Source of the DNA: Flavobacterium sp. ACN2
Lineage (GTDB): Bacteria > Bacteroidota > Bacteroidia > Flavobacteriales > Flavobacteriaceae
Length of the DNA: 64,000 nucleotides
Direction: 5' to 3'
NCBI RefSeq assembly: GCF_002303885.1
Contig: NZ_MRCM01000013.1
Location: 62,001 to 126,000, forward strand
Shown in pieces: positions 53,044-62,046 of this stretch. The notes beneath the pieces were generated by a model. The model was not told where the DNA came from and ran no database searches. It saw nothing but the letters and a program-made list of their open reading frames with translations. Positions within the stretch are counted from its first letter, which is position 1, and every line of letters begins with the position of its first letter. The translations under genes were made by a program, and so were the position numbers.

Positions 53044-53541
53044 ATGAAAGTTATCTTATTTATGTTGTCTTTTTTTGTAGCGAGTTTTTCTATAAACGCT
53101 CAAGCTGCTAAAGTTATTACTTCGGTAAATGAAGCGGGTGATGTTGCTACTTATGAGTTAGATTGCTCGGTTAAATTTCAAACTCTTGCCAAAGGTCTTC
53201 GATATAATATTACGAGACACGAATTTAAAGGTCCAGAATTAAAAAATTCTTACCGGCTTTTATTGGTAATGGATGGATTTTATTCGAAAACATTAAATAG
53301 CGAAATGACGATTTCGGCAATCCTAAGTGATGGAACAAAAATAGAAGCTCGAAAAACTATAGAAGACGACGGCTTTTTTGATGGAGCCTGCACCTTGAAG
53401 ATAAAAGACCCGCAAGCGCTTTTAAATGCCGATATAGATAAAGTAATTGTTCATGCGGACAAAGATGTGGTTTATCCTTTAACGGTTCAAAATAAGGCTC
53501 TTTTTAAGAAGAACTTGAGTAATATTATTAATGCCAAATAA
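53044..53541 (+). CDS. secreted protein of unknown function
   Basis: A 165-residue protein with signal peptide MKVILFMLSFFVASFSINAQ. The mature part is beta-rich: VITSVNEAGDVATYELDCSV, ELKNSYRLLLVMDGFYSKTL and DPQALLNADIDKVIVHADKD. It has two cysteines (C55 region and C116 region) that could pair. No family was recognised. It lies 92 bp after the transaldolase behind a terminator, and its stop is followed by an 8-bp array. Confidence 0.72.
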   Translation: MKVILFMLSFFVASFSINAQAAKVITSVNEAGDVATYELDCSVKFQTLAKGLRYNITRHEFKGPELKNSYRLLLVMDGFYSKTLNSEMTISAILSDGTKIEARKTIEDDGFFDGACTLKIKDPQALLNADIDKVIVHADKDVVYPLTVQNKALFKKNLSNIINAK

Positions 53542-53542
53542 A

Positions 53543-53574
53543 GTTGCTAAGATTCTGAGATGCTAAGCTTCTAA
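53543..53574 (+). repeat. 8-bp tandem array, locus 6
   Basis: Four octamers GTTGCTAA, GATTCTGA, GATGCTAA, GCTTCTAA start one base after the stop codon (53539-53541). GTTGCTAA and GATGCTAA are also units of locus 3, 19 kb away. Confidence 0.85.
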
Positions 53575-53596
53575 GTTTTTTTCTTCTTTAAATAAA

Positions 53597-53638
53597 AAAA
53601 ATCCAAATTCCAGTTTTAAAATTGGAATTTGGATTTTT
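53597..53638. terminator. bidirectional terminator
   Basis: A perfect 16-bp stem AAAAATCCAAATTCCA / TGGAATTTGGATTTTT between the convergent secreted-protein and MFS genes. Confidence 0.9.
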
Positions 53639-53660
53639 ATATATTGGAGTTTTTTACTTT

Positions 53661-55130
53661 TTAGTGTCCTCCACCAGCACTTTCTATGTGGCTAATACCT
53701 TGTCTTTTTAAAATTTTAGGACAGTAGAAACCGTAGAATCCTAAATATGCAAAACCAAGTAGCGGTATAATGTAAGAGAAGTGTGTGTATGTGATACCGA
53801 AAATTCCGTTTGGATTTGTTGCATCTAAGTCACAGATACTTCCTTGTACCAATGGAATTACTCCACCACCAAGAATCATCATGATTAAGAAAGAAGACGC
53901 TTTTCCTGTGTTTTTCCCTAATCCTGCAATCGCTAAATCGAAGATTGAAGGCCACATGATCGATAAGAATAATCCACCAGAGATGAAGAAGAATTTAGCA
54001 ATTTCTGGATCTGGCCATGCTAATCCTAATGCCATCATAGTTAATCCTGAAATTCCGAAAAGCATTAATGTTTTTCCAGCGTTTTTACCACCAATAAAAC
54101 TTACTGCAATAAATAGTAAAATCCAGAAAGGGTAGATGTAGAATGAAGAAACATCGTGAGCTGCAAAGATGTTTGCTCCAATGATTACTCCAAATGCCGC
54201 AGCAGGAACGATAAATTTAAGTGCCGTATTTACTAGGTTTGAAGTGTTAAATACGTTTACTCCACCATTCCAACGACCAATCATTAAACTTCCCCAGTAA
54301 AGCGCAATAAACGGTGCTACAGCGTCTTCTAAGATGTTTCCGAATTCGTGAGTGTGTAATAGAGCAGGTAGATTACTGATGATAGTTACCTCAGTTCCTA
54401 CATAAATAAAAATTCCTAACATACCCAAGTACAATTGTGGATAGTCAAGAATGTTGAATTTGCTGTGTTTGTCTTTAATTACTGCTTCTTCCTCTTTTAC
54501 TGGGTCTTCGATTTTTGAGAAATTCATAAATACTGCAACCGCAATAAAAGCAAGACCTAAAATGATGAAAGGCAATTTAATATCTTCTAATGAAAGAGCC
54601 GTTTTTTTGTTGTCTCCCATTCCGAATAAAGCGATACCTAATAAAATAGCTCCGATCGTTGTTCCGAAAGAGTTGATTCCTCCCGCAAGAGTTAAACGGT
54701 GTGCTCCAGTTTCAGGACTTCCCATTTTAATAGCTAACGGATTTGCAACAATCTGTTGGATAGAGAATCCTAAACCTACTGTGAATAAAGCTGTTAAGAA
54801 GAAAGGAAAACTTTGAATTGTAGCTGCTGGAATGAATAGGAATGAACCTACTGCTGATAAAATTAATCCTGCAGATAGTGTTTTTTTGTAGCCGTATTTT
54901 TGTAAAACGTCTACTTTTAAAGAAACGATAAAGAATATAATTGATCCAACAAAATATGCAGCGTAGAAAGCCCATGCTACTAATTGAGATTGTACTTGCG
55001 ATAACGTAAATACTTTTTTGAATACTGGAATTAGGATATCATTGGCTGAACCAACAAAACCCCAAAAGAAGAAGACGATTATCAAAGAGATAAATTGCCC
55101 CCATTTGGTTTGCACATTTTCTGAACTCAT
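53661..55130 (-). CDS. sugar MFS transporter (FucP-like)
   Basis: A 489-residue major facilitator with about 12 transmembrane helices. It resembles the FHS/FucP family (N-terminal FFFWGFVGSANDILIPVF, SQLVAWAFYAAYFVGSI, and PLAIKMGSPETGAHRLTLAG in the central part). Such carriers take up fucose, glucose, galactose or GlcNAc by proton symport. The divergent susCD-nagB operon and LytTR regulator beside it point to N-acetylglucosamine or glucosamine as substrate, which is inference. The end of the protein is His/Gly-rich. Confidence 0.88.
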   Translation of the reverse strand: MSSENVQTKWGQFISLIIVFFFWGFVGSANDILIPVFKKVFTLSQVQSQLVAWAFYAAYFVGSIIFFIVSLKVDVLQKYGYKKTLSAGLILSAVGSFLFIPAATIQSFPFFLTALFTVGLGFSIQQIVANPLAIKMGSPETGAHRLTLAGGINSFGTTIGAILLGIALFGMGDNKKTALSLEDIKLPFIILGLAFIAVAVFMNFSKIEDPVKEEEAVIKDKHSKFNILDYPQLYLGMLGIFIYVGTEVTIISNLPALLHTHEFGNILEDAVAPFIALYWGSLMIGRWNGGVNVFNTSNLVNTALKFIVPAAAFGVIIGANIFAAHDVSSFYIYPFWILLFIAVSFIGGKNAGKTLMLFGISGLTMMALGLAWPDPEIAKFFFISGGLFLSIMWPSIFDLAIAGLGKNTGKASSFLIMMILGGGVIPLVQGSICDLDATNPNGIFGITYTHFSYIIPLLGFAYLGFYGFYCPKILKRQGISHIESAGGGH

Positions 55131-55305
55131 AATAATAAGGTTAATTTTTTATTTTATTGTTTTTTGAAGACCGTAAATATATTTGTTAGGATTATCAAAA
55201 AAAAATAAAAAGGTATAAATAATGTTAAATTTAAACCAACGGCTATGTTTTTTCAACAAAGTGTTAATTTTAACCTACTTAGAAAATGTAATTCGTAATT
55301 ATATT

Positions 55306-56007
55306 TTATTCCAATATCTTGTTTTTAACTTCTTTACTGTAGTTTCTGCCTATCGGAATGTTGTAAGATTGTATTTGAACGCGGTTTCCTTCTATAGATT
55401 TCACTTTATTTAGTGCAATTACATAAGATTTGTGTATTCTAAGGAAGCGATCTGCGGGCAATTCTTCAGATAAGGATGTAAGAGATTTATGTGTAATGTA
55501 GGTTTTATCGGGAGTGACCACTTTTATATATTCTTTCATTCCTTCGACAAATAGAATTTCTTCAATATTAATTTTCATCATTTTTTTATCTACTTTGATA
55601 AAAATATGAGAATCTCCTTTTGCCGTTTCGATCTTGATATTGTTTTTGAGATTGTATTCGGTAGTAATTTTGTTGATGCATTTGATGAACCTTGGCAACG
55701 GAATTGGTTTTACCAAATAGTCTAATACATCCAAATCATAACTTTCGGCAGCAAATTCTCTAAATGCGGTGGTAATGATAACTTTGGTTTTGTTTTCGAT
55801 AAGACTAATAAGTTCGAAACCCGTCATCATGGGCATGTTAATATCTAAAAAGACGGCATCAACAGGAGTACTGTTTATAAAATCGAGCGCCTCTAGAGAA
55901 TTATTGAATGTCGCAACAACTTCAAAATCTGTAAAATTGGTAAAATAATTTTGCAAGACTTTGATAGCTAAAGGCTCATCATCAATTAACACGCATTTAA
56001 TCTTCAT
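55306..56007 (-). CDS. LytTR family response regulator
   Basis: A 233-residue protein. The receiver domain (1-120) has IDDEPLAIKV, the phosphorylated aspartate in VFLDINMPMMTG (D55) and a conserved Lys in LVKPIPLPRF. The C-terminal LytTR DNA-binding domain (130-230) has KVDKKMMKINIEEILFVEG, YITHKSLTSL and FLRIHKSYVIALNKV. It binds direct repeats upstream of target genes. The start overlaps the stop of the histidine kinase by 11 bp. Its probable targets are the neighbouring sugar genes. Confidence 0.93.
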   Translation of the reverse strand: MKIKCVLIDDEPLAIKVLQNYFTNFTDFEVVATFNNSLEALDFINSTPVDAVFLDINMPMMTGFELISLIENKTKVIITTAFREFAAESYDLDVLDYLVKPIPLPRFIKCINKITTEYNLKNNIKIETAKGDSHIFIKVDKKMMKINIEEILFVEGMKEYIKVVTPDKTYITHKSLTSLSEELPADRFLRIHKSYVIALNKVKSIEGNRVQIQSYNIPIGRNYSKEVKNKILE

Positions 56008-57049
56008 TCTGAGTTGGTATTTGCAATCGGATTATATAGAAATTTAGTTTGGTTTGCTGTTTTAGACTAAAATTGTTTCTGTAAATCAGCTTTAGTCTCT
56101 TTTTGGTATTAACCAGACCAATTCCTTTTTTTGGATTATGATTTTGTGAAATTACAAAATTATTTAAGATTTCAAAATCGAGTATTTTGTTGTCTATAAC
56201 TTTGCAATTGATTTTTATTTTTAAATTTCTGTTGTTTAGTCCGCCGTGTTTAAAAGCATTTTCGACCAAAGAAATAAAGATTAAAGGCGGTACAACAACA
56301 TCTTCTATATTAGATTCTAGATTTATGGTCACTTCAACATTTTCAAAACGAAGTTTTTCGATTTCGATATAGTTCTGAATATAATCGATTTCTTTTATAA
56401 GTGGAACAAATTTGGTTCCTTTTACATCATACAAAACATACTCCATCAAATTAGAAAGTTTGATAATTACATCTGGAACTTTCTTTGAGGATTCTAATGA
56501 TAAAGCATACAGATTATTTAATGTATTAAAGAAAAAATGAGGCTGAATCTGATTTTCGAGATACTTTAATTTTATTTTAAATTGGTTTTCTCTTAACGAT
56601 CTATTTCTTTCGCGCTCTCTTAACCAAGTTAAAGTAAGATACACAGAGGAGGCCATTGCTAGAACATACAATTCTCCTATACAAACAGCAACAATGTGAT
56701 TGATCTCAAAAGGATGGTATTCTCGATTTGCTTCTGGCCAGATATTTTCTGATATAATATAATATGTCAAGGCCGTTTTGAGCAGATACATTGCAAACAA
56801 ACTTACTAGAAGCAAAAAAGTATACAGGATGTATTTTTGTTTTAGTACATACTTGGGAACTAAAACAAATAAATTTAAATAAACTAATGGAATAACTAGT
56901 GAGAATTCGATTACATTAGATTTGAATGCATAAGGATAATCATTAAAATAAGCTCCCCATCTTAAAAAGTTTAAAGTAAAATATACTCCCCAAAACCAGA
57001 TATGATTTTGCAGTTTAATATCAAATTTAACTTTTCGTATTTCTTTCAA
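55997..57049 (-). CDS. sensor histidine kinase (LytS/YehU type)
   Basis: A 350-residue membrane kinase starting with TTG at 57049. Four transmembrane helices occupy about residues 15-155, followed by a coiled coil (LRERERNRSLRENQF) and the His_kinase domain with the phospho-acceptor in QIQPHFFFNTLNNLY. The HATPase part contains a N-box-like SLVENAFKHGG and GIGLVNTKKRL. It pairs with the LytTR regulator and probably senses a sugar signal or envelope state. It is divergent from susC. Confidence 0.92.
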   Translation of the reverse strand: MKEIRKVKFDIKLQNHIWFWGVYFTLNFLRWGAYFNDYPYAFKSNVIEFSLVIPLVYLNLFVLVPKYVLKQKYILYTFLLLVSLFAMYLLKTALTYYIISENIWPEANREYHPFEINHIVAVCIGELYVLAMASSVYLTLTWLRERERNRSLRENQFKIKLKYLENQIQPHFFFNTLNNLYALSLESSKKVPDVIIKLSNLMEYVLYDVKGTKFVPLIKEIDYIQNYIEIEKLRFENVEVTINLESNIEDVVVPPLIFISLVENAFKHGGLNNRNLKIKINCKVIDNKILDFEILNNFVISQNHNPKKGIGLVNTKKRLKLIYRNNFSLKQQTKLNFYIIRLQIPTQNED

Positions 57050-57088
57050 CTGGTTTTAAGTTATTTGCGTTTTTTTTGGTTTTTCTTA

Positions 57089-57106
57089 ACAATATTGAAA
57101 TATTGT
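57089..57106. promoter_or_regulatory. palindrome upstream of susC
   Basis: ACAATATTGAAATATTGT: two perfect 8-nt arms around GA, in the 277-bp gap between the kinase and susC. It could be an operator, but LytTR proteins usually bind direct repeats, so the link is weak. Confidence 0.4.
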
Positions 57107-57326
57107 GCAACTTTAAACAATTAACTGCAAAGAGCCAATTTTTTTGAATAAAATTTTGCAAAAAAAGGATATTTGTGCTTATTTTTTCTATTAGAACGTT
57201 TTCGTAAAGCGTATTATTGAATGTTTTATGTCGTTCGTTTAAATTTTATTGCTGTTGGTTTAATTTATTTTTTTTAACAATGCCTTAAGAATAATTTTAC
57301 ATCATAACTAACAAAATAAAATAAAC

Positions 57327-60300
57327 ATGAAAAAAATTTTCTTAATCTTTATGATTGTTTTTACGGCGCAAGTTTCGCTTGCACAAGTAAAAAATGTCAA
57401 GGGTGTGATTACAGATTCTGATGGTATGCCATTACCTGGAGCTTCTGTTGCTGTACAAGGAGGTCAAAAAGGAACTACTACCGATTTTGACGGATTGTAC
57501 ACTATTGAAGTTCAAAAAGGTCAAAGTTTAGTTTTCACTTATGTAGGACTAGAAACTCAGACTGTTGTTGTAGGAGATGCTTCTACAGTGAATGTGAAGA
57601 TGGTTCAAGGAGCTTCAAATTCATTAAATGAGGTTGTTGTAACTTCTTTAGGGATAAAGAAAGCAAGAAAATCTTTGACTTATGCAGCTCAAGAGCTTAA
57701 AGGAGAAGAGTTAACCCGTGTAAAAGATCCAAACCTTATTAATACTGTTGCTGGTAAAATTGCCGGTGTTGCAGTAACAAAAAGTTCATCTGGAGCAGGA
57801 GGTTCTACAAAAGTTGTAATTCGTGGTAATTCATCTTTTGTAAACAATCAGCCTTTATATGTAATTGATGGTATTCCTTTGTACAATCAAGGTACAGGAC
57901 AGCCAAATGGTACTTTTGGTGATTTAGCAGGAGGTAACCGTGACGGTGGTGATATCGTTTCATTGATCAATCCTGATGATTATGAAGGAATGACTGTGCT
58001 TAAAGGTGCTGCGGCTTCTGTATTATACGGTAGTCAAGGTGCTAATGGTGTAATCTTACTTAATTCTAAAAAAGGAAAAGCTGGAGTTGAATCATTCAAT
58101 ATCAATTCTGTTACAACATTTGATAGTGCAGCTTATTTGCCAGAATTCCAATCAGATTACACATCTGCAGATGGAGATCCAAGATCTTGGGGAGATAAGA
58201 AAAAAGTAGAAGGTGATATTAAAGATTTCTTCGAAACAGGAGTTACACAAATTACTTCTATGTCTTTTTCTAAAGCAACTGAAGGAAATTCTACAAGCTT
58301 AACGTATGCTAATACAGATGCTTCTGGGATTATACCTGGAAATCATTTGAAGAAAAATAACTTTGGAATTCGTCAAACAAGCAAATTCTTAAATGATAGA
58401 TTGAGTGTTGCTGTAACAGGAAATTATGTTGCGCAAACAATTAACAATAGACCAACAAATGGTTTATACTTCAACCCAATTAGTGGTGTTTATTCTCATC
58501 CAAGAGCTTTTAGCTTAAATGATTTGAAAACGTATGAAGTTTTTGATCCTGTTAGAAACATGAATGTTCAAAATTATCCTGGTTTTGCAGCGGTAAACGA
58601 AAGTAATGAAAATCCATACTGGCAGATTAACAGACAAAAATCTGTTGATACAAACAATTTCTTTAACGGAGCAATTGCTTTAGATTATAAAGTTGCTGAG
58701 TGGTTTCATTTAGCTTCAAGATATAGCTATAACAGAAGTGAGAGCAATTTCCAAAAAGAAATGTATGCTAGTTCTGCAACTTCTTTAGTACACGCTACAG
58801 GAAGATACATCAATGCAAATACAATCGGTACTCAAAATTATGCTGATTTATTAGGTTTATTTAATACAAAAATGGGTGAAAACTTTTCATTCAATGGTAC
58901 ATTCGGAGCAAGTATCAATAATACCAAAGTTACTGGTTTAACTGTAGATTCAGGAATCGGTGGAGGTTTGAATTATGCTAACATCTTTACTTTAGGAAAC
59001 TTTGTAAATAATAACGGTAACGTTCAAACAGGAGCAGAAAGAGAAGTTCAGTCTGTATTTGCTGCTACAACTTTTGGATACAAAGATTATTTATTCTTAG
59101 ATCTTGCAGCTAGAAATGACTGGTCGTCTACTTTAGTAAACACTAACGATTCTAGTTTCTTCTATCCATCTGTGGGGGTTACTGGTATTCTTAGCGATAT
59201 GTTTACATTACCAGAAGTTTTCAACTTTGGAAAAGTTCGTGCTACTTATGCACAAGTTGGTAATGATATTGCTGGTAGTATTACGAGTCCTACATCTACT
59301 ATCGTTGCAGGAAGTATTGTAAATCCACCAGTTGGACCAATGCCAGGTCAAACATTAAAACCTGAATTAAAATCTGAGGTTGAATTAGGTACAGAATGGA
59401 GAATGTTTGATAACAGATTAGGTTTCGAATTTTCTTTCTATGATTCTAAAACTAAAAACCAATTTATTCAAGTTCCTGCTCCAGCTACAAACCCTTTTGG
59501 TTATACTAATTATGCTATCAACGCTGGTAGTATTTCTAACAAAGGTTTCGAGCTTGTACTTTATGCAGATATCGTTAGAGGAGAAAAATTCAACTGGGAT
59601 ACTAGAATTAACTATTCACAAAATAAGAGTAGAGTAAATGATATTCCTGCTGAAGAAGGAACAGGAGGTAGAATCATTCTTACTGATCCAGGATCTAACA
59701 GCTACAGATATTCATTAATTGAAGGAAGACCATTTGGTGTAATTGAAGGTAAAAACTTGAAAAGAGATGATCAAGGAAGAATCTTAGTTAATGACGACAA
59801 TACTATTCAAAGAACAGATTGGGAAGAAGTTGGTAATGCTAATCCTGATTTCATGTTAGGATGGTCTAACACTTTTAAATTCGGATCATTTACTGCAAAC
59901 ATCTTAATTGATGGACGTTTTGGTGGAGAAGTTCTTAGTTTAACTCAAGCAATCAACGATTACAATGGAGTATCTAAAGCTACAGGTGATGCTAGAAATG
60001 CTGGAGGTGTTAAAATTAACGGTGTAAGAGCGAGCGACGGAACTCCTGTAACTACAATGGATGCTTTTGATTATTACAATGGTACAGCAGGTAGAAACGG
60101 AGCTTCTGGAGAGTATGTTTACAGCGCAACAAATGTAAATGTAAGAGAGATATCTATTGGGTATACTTTCAAAAAAGATAAATTACCATATGTTCAATCT
60201 GCAACTATCTCTTTGATTGCTAGAAACTTATTCTTTCTTTACAAAGATGCACCATTTGATCCAAATGTAGCTTTAAGTACAGGTGAAGGCTTACAAGGTG

Positions 60301-60362
60301 TTGATGTGTTTGGTTTACCTTCAACAAGAAATATCGGTCTTAATTTAAACTTAACATTCTAA
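57327..60362 (+). CDS. SusC/RagA family TonB-dependent transporter
   Basis: A 1011-residue outer-membrane protein: signal peptide MKKIFLIFMIVFTAQVSLAQ, a carboxypeptidase-regulatory-like beta-sandwich (GVITDSDGMPLPGASVAVQG), a TonB-box/plug region (LNEVVVTSLGIKKARKSLTY, VVIRGNSSFVNNQPLYVIDG) and a 22-stranded beta-barrel ending in LNLNLTF. SusC moves oligosaccharides across the outer membrane with TonB energy while SusD acts as the lid. The FucP-like carrier, LytTR pair and nagB indicate chitin-derived or other amino-sugar oligosaccharides. Biased codons suggest high expression. susD follows 10 bp downstream. Confidence 0.95.
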   Translation: MKKIFLIFMIVFTAQVSLAQVKNVKGVITDSDGMPLPGASVAVQGGQKGTTTDFDGLYTIEVQKGQSLVFTYVGLETQTVVVGDASTVNVKMVQGASNSLNEVVVTSLGIKKARKSLTYAAQELKGEELTRVKDPNLINTVAGKIAGVAVTKSSSGAGGSTKVVIRGNSSFVNNQPLYVIDGIPLYNQGTGQPNGTFGDLAGGNRDGGDIVSLINPDDYEGMTVLKGAAASVLYGSQGANGVILLNSKKGKAGVESFNINSVTTFDSAAYLPEFQSDYTSADGDPRSWGDKKKVEGDIKDFFETGVTQITSMSFSKATEGNSTSLTYANTDASGIIPGNHLKKNNFGIRQTSKFLNDRLSVAVTGNYVAQTINNRPTNGLYFNPISGVYSHPRAFSLNDLKTYEVFDPVRNMNVQNYPGFAAVNESNENPYWQINRQKSVDTNNFFNGAIALDYKVAEWFHLASRYSYNRSESNFQKEMYASSATSLVHATGRYINANTIGTQNYADLLGLFNTKMGENFSFNGTFGASINNTKVTGLTVDSGIGGGLNYANIFTLGNFVNNNGNVQTGAEREVQSVFAATTFGYKDYLFLDLAARNDWSSTLVNTNDSSFFYPSVGVTGILSDMFTLPEVFNFGKVRATYAQVGNDIAGSITSPTSTIVAGSIVNPPVGPMPGQTLKPELKSEVELGTEWRMFDNRLGFEFSFYDSKTKNQFIQVPAPATNPFGYTNYAINAGSISNKGFELVLYADIVRGEKFNWDTRINYSQNKSRVNDIPAEEGTGGRIILTDPGSNSYRYSLIEGRPFGVIEGKNLKRDDQGRILVNDDNTIQRTDWEEVGNANPDFMLGWSNTFKFGSFTANILIDGRFGGEVLSLTQAINDYNGVSKATGDARNAGGVKINGVRASDGTPVTTMDAFDYYNGTAGRNGASGEYVYSATNVNVREISIGYTFKKDKLPYVQSATISLIARNLFFLYKDAPFDPNVALSTGEGLQGVDVFGLPSTRNIGLNLNLTF

Positions 60363-60372
60363 TCTTACAATC

Positions 60373-61941
60373 ATGACATTAAATAAATTCAAAAAAACAG
60401 CGATATGCTTCTCATTGCTTGCGGCTTTTGGTTGTACAGACAATTTTGAGGAGATCAATAAAAATCCTGAAGGTGCTACTACAGAGCAGTTAGAACAGGA
60501 TTATAACAATATTAAAAGTTTGTTTAAGCCTGCTTTTAGTAGAATATATATATCAGATATTACTTGGCAATATCAAATTCAGCAAAGTTTACAAGCTGAT
60601 GGATGGTCTGGATATATGATTACACCAGTTCCTTTTGGAGATACTAATAATTACGATTATGCATTAAATCCTGGATGGAATGGTTATGCTTGGGAAAGAG
60701 CTTATGTAGATATTATTGCAAATCTTTATAAAGTTGAACAAAGAGCTAAAGGTAAATACGATCAGTTTTATGCTTGGTCGTTGATTGTAAAAGTGGTGCA
60801 AATGCAACGTATTACAGATATGTACGGACCTGCTGTATATTCTAAATATGGTGCTGAAGGTTCTGCTCTTTACGATTCTCAAAAGGATATTTATCTTCAA
60901 ATGTTTAAAGATTTAGATTTTGCAGTTACTGAATTAACTAAAAGAATCGATGCTGGTGAATCTTCTACTTTTAAAGGAACAGATTTATCTTCTTACGACG
61001 GAGATTATGCACAATGGGTTAAGTATGCAAACTCACTTCGTTTGAGAATGGCAATGAGAATTGTTAAAGTAGATCCTGCATTAGCTAAAACTGAAGCTGA
61101 AAAAGCAGTTAATAATTCAATTGGTGTTCTTAAAGTTAATGCTGATGTAATGAAAGTTAAATCTCCTGTAGATCTTAACGTAATTGACGTAATGAGCCAC
61201 TCTTGGGTTGGTTTATTCATGGGAGCTGATATGCAGTCTATCTTAGGAGGTTATCAAGATCCACGTATTTCTAAATATTGGAATACAGCAGAAATTACTC
61301 CTGGTCAGTATGCATCTATCAGAAATGGTGTAACGTATCCTTCTGGAACTACATATGCTAAATTCTCGCAAACAGGACCTAGAACAAAAACTGGAGAAGT
61401 TACTTGGATGTCTACTGCAGAGGTTTATTTCCTTAGAGCAGAAGGTGCTTTAAGAGGTTGGAACATGGGCGGAACAGCTCAAGAGTTTTATGAAGCTGGT
61501 ATTAGAGCATCTTTCGAGCAGAATGGTGCAGAAGGAGCTTCGTCTTACGCTTCTGATAATACGAAAAAACCTCTTGATTATGTAGATCCATTATTCCCAG
61601 AAAATAATACTCCAGCAGTTTCTAAAATTACTGTTGCATGGGGAGCTACTAATGAAGAAAATCTGGAGAAAATTATAACTCAAAAATGGATTGCTACATA
61701 TCCTGATGGACAAGAAGCATGGTCTGAGTTTAGAAGAACAGGTTACCCTAAACTATTCAGAATTAAAAACAATAAAAGCGGTGGCGTAATTAGCACTGAA
61801 TTAGGAGTTAGAAGACTTCCTTTTGCTCAGTCTGAAGAAGCAAGTAACCCTGCAGGTGTTGCATCTGGAGTAACTGCCCTTGGTGGTCCTGATAACGGAG
61901 CTACAAGACTTTGGTGGGATGTTGATGCACCTAACTTCTAA
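60373..61941 (+). CDS. SusD/RagB family nutrient-binding lipoprotein
   Basis: A 522-residue lipoprotein with signal MTLNKFKKTAICFSLLAAFG and Cys21. Helical TPR-like segments include DITWQYQIQQSLQADGWSGY, YVDIIANLYKVEQRAKGKYD and QMQRITDMYGPAVYSKYG. The C-terminal WSEFRRTGYPKLFR pattern is common to the SusD-like family. It sits on the outer membrane as the lid of SusC. It is translated from its own start 10 bp after susC. A hairpin follows, then nagB. Confidence 0.93.
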   Translation: MTLNKFKKTAICFSLLAAFGCTDNFEEINKNPEGATTEQLEQDYNNIKSLFKPAFSRIYISDITWQYQIQQSLQADGWSGYMITPVPFGDTNNYDYALNPGWNGYAWERAYVDIIANLYKVEQRAKGKYDQFYAWSLIVKVVQMQRITDMYGPAVYSKYGAEGSALYDSQKDIYLQMFKDLDFAVTELTKRIDAGESSTFKGTDLSSYDGDYAQWVKYANSLRLRMAMRIVKVDPALAKTEAEKAVNNSIGVLKVNADVMKVKSPVDLNVIDVMSHSWVGLFMGADMQSILGGYQDPRISKYWNTAEITPGQYASIRNGVTYPSGTTYAKFSQTGPRTKTGEVTWMSTAEVYFLRAEGALRGWNMGGTAQEFYEAGIRASFEQNGAEGASSYASDNTKKPLDYVDPLFPENNTPAVSKITVAWGATNEENLEKIITQKWIATYPDGQEAWSEFRRTGYPKLFRIKNNKSGGVISTELGVRRLPFAQSEEASNPAGVASGVTALGGPDNGATRLWWDVDAPNF

Positions 61942-61973
61942 AAAAAAATGGAATATTAAGTTTGGTTAGTAGT

Positions 61974-62005
61974 ATGGTATAGATGGCGAAAGCGATCTAT
62001 ACCAT
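61974..62005 (+). promoter_or_regulatory. GNRA-capped hairpin between susD and nagB
   Basis: ATGGTATAGAT pairs ATCTATACCAT around GGCGAAAGCG, in which GC-GAAA-GC forms a stem with a GAAA tetraloop. There is no U-run after it, so it is not a typical terminator. It more likely limits read-through or protects mRNA ends. The position is 32 bases after the susD stop and 42 before nagB. Confidence 0.65.
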
Positions 62006-62046
62006 TCTTAAAACCAAAATGGTAATTACTACAAAAAAGAAAAGAA

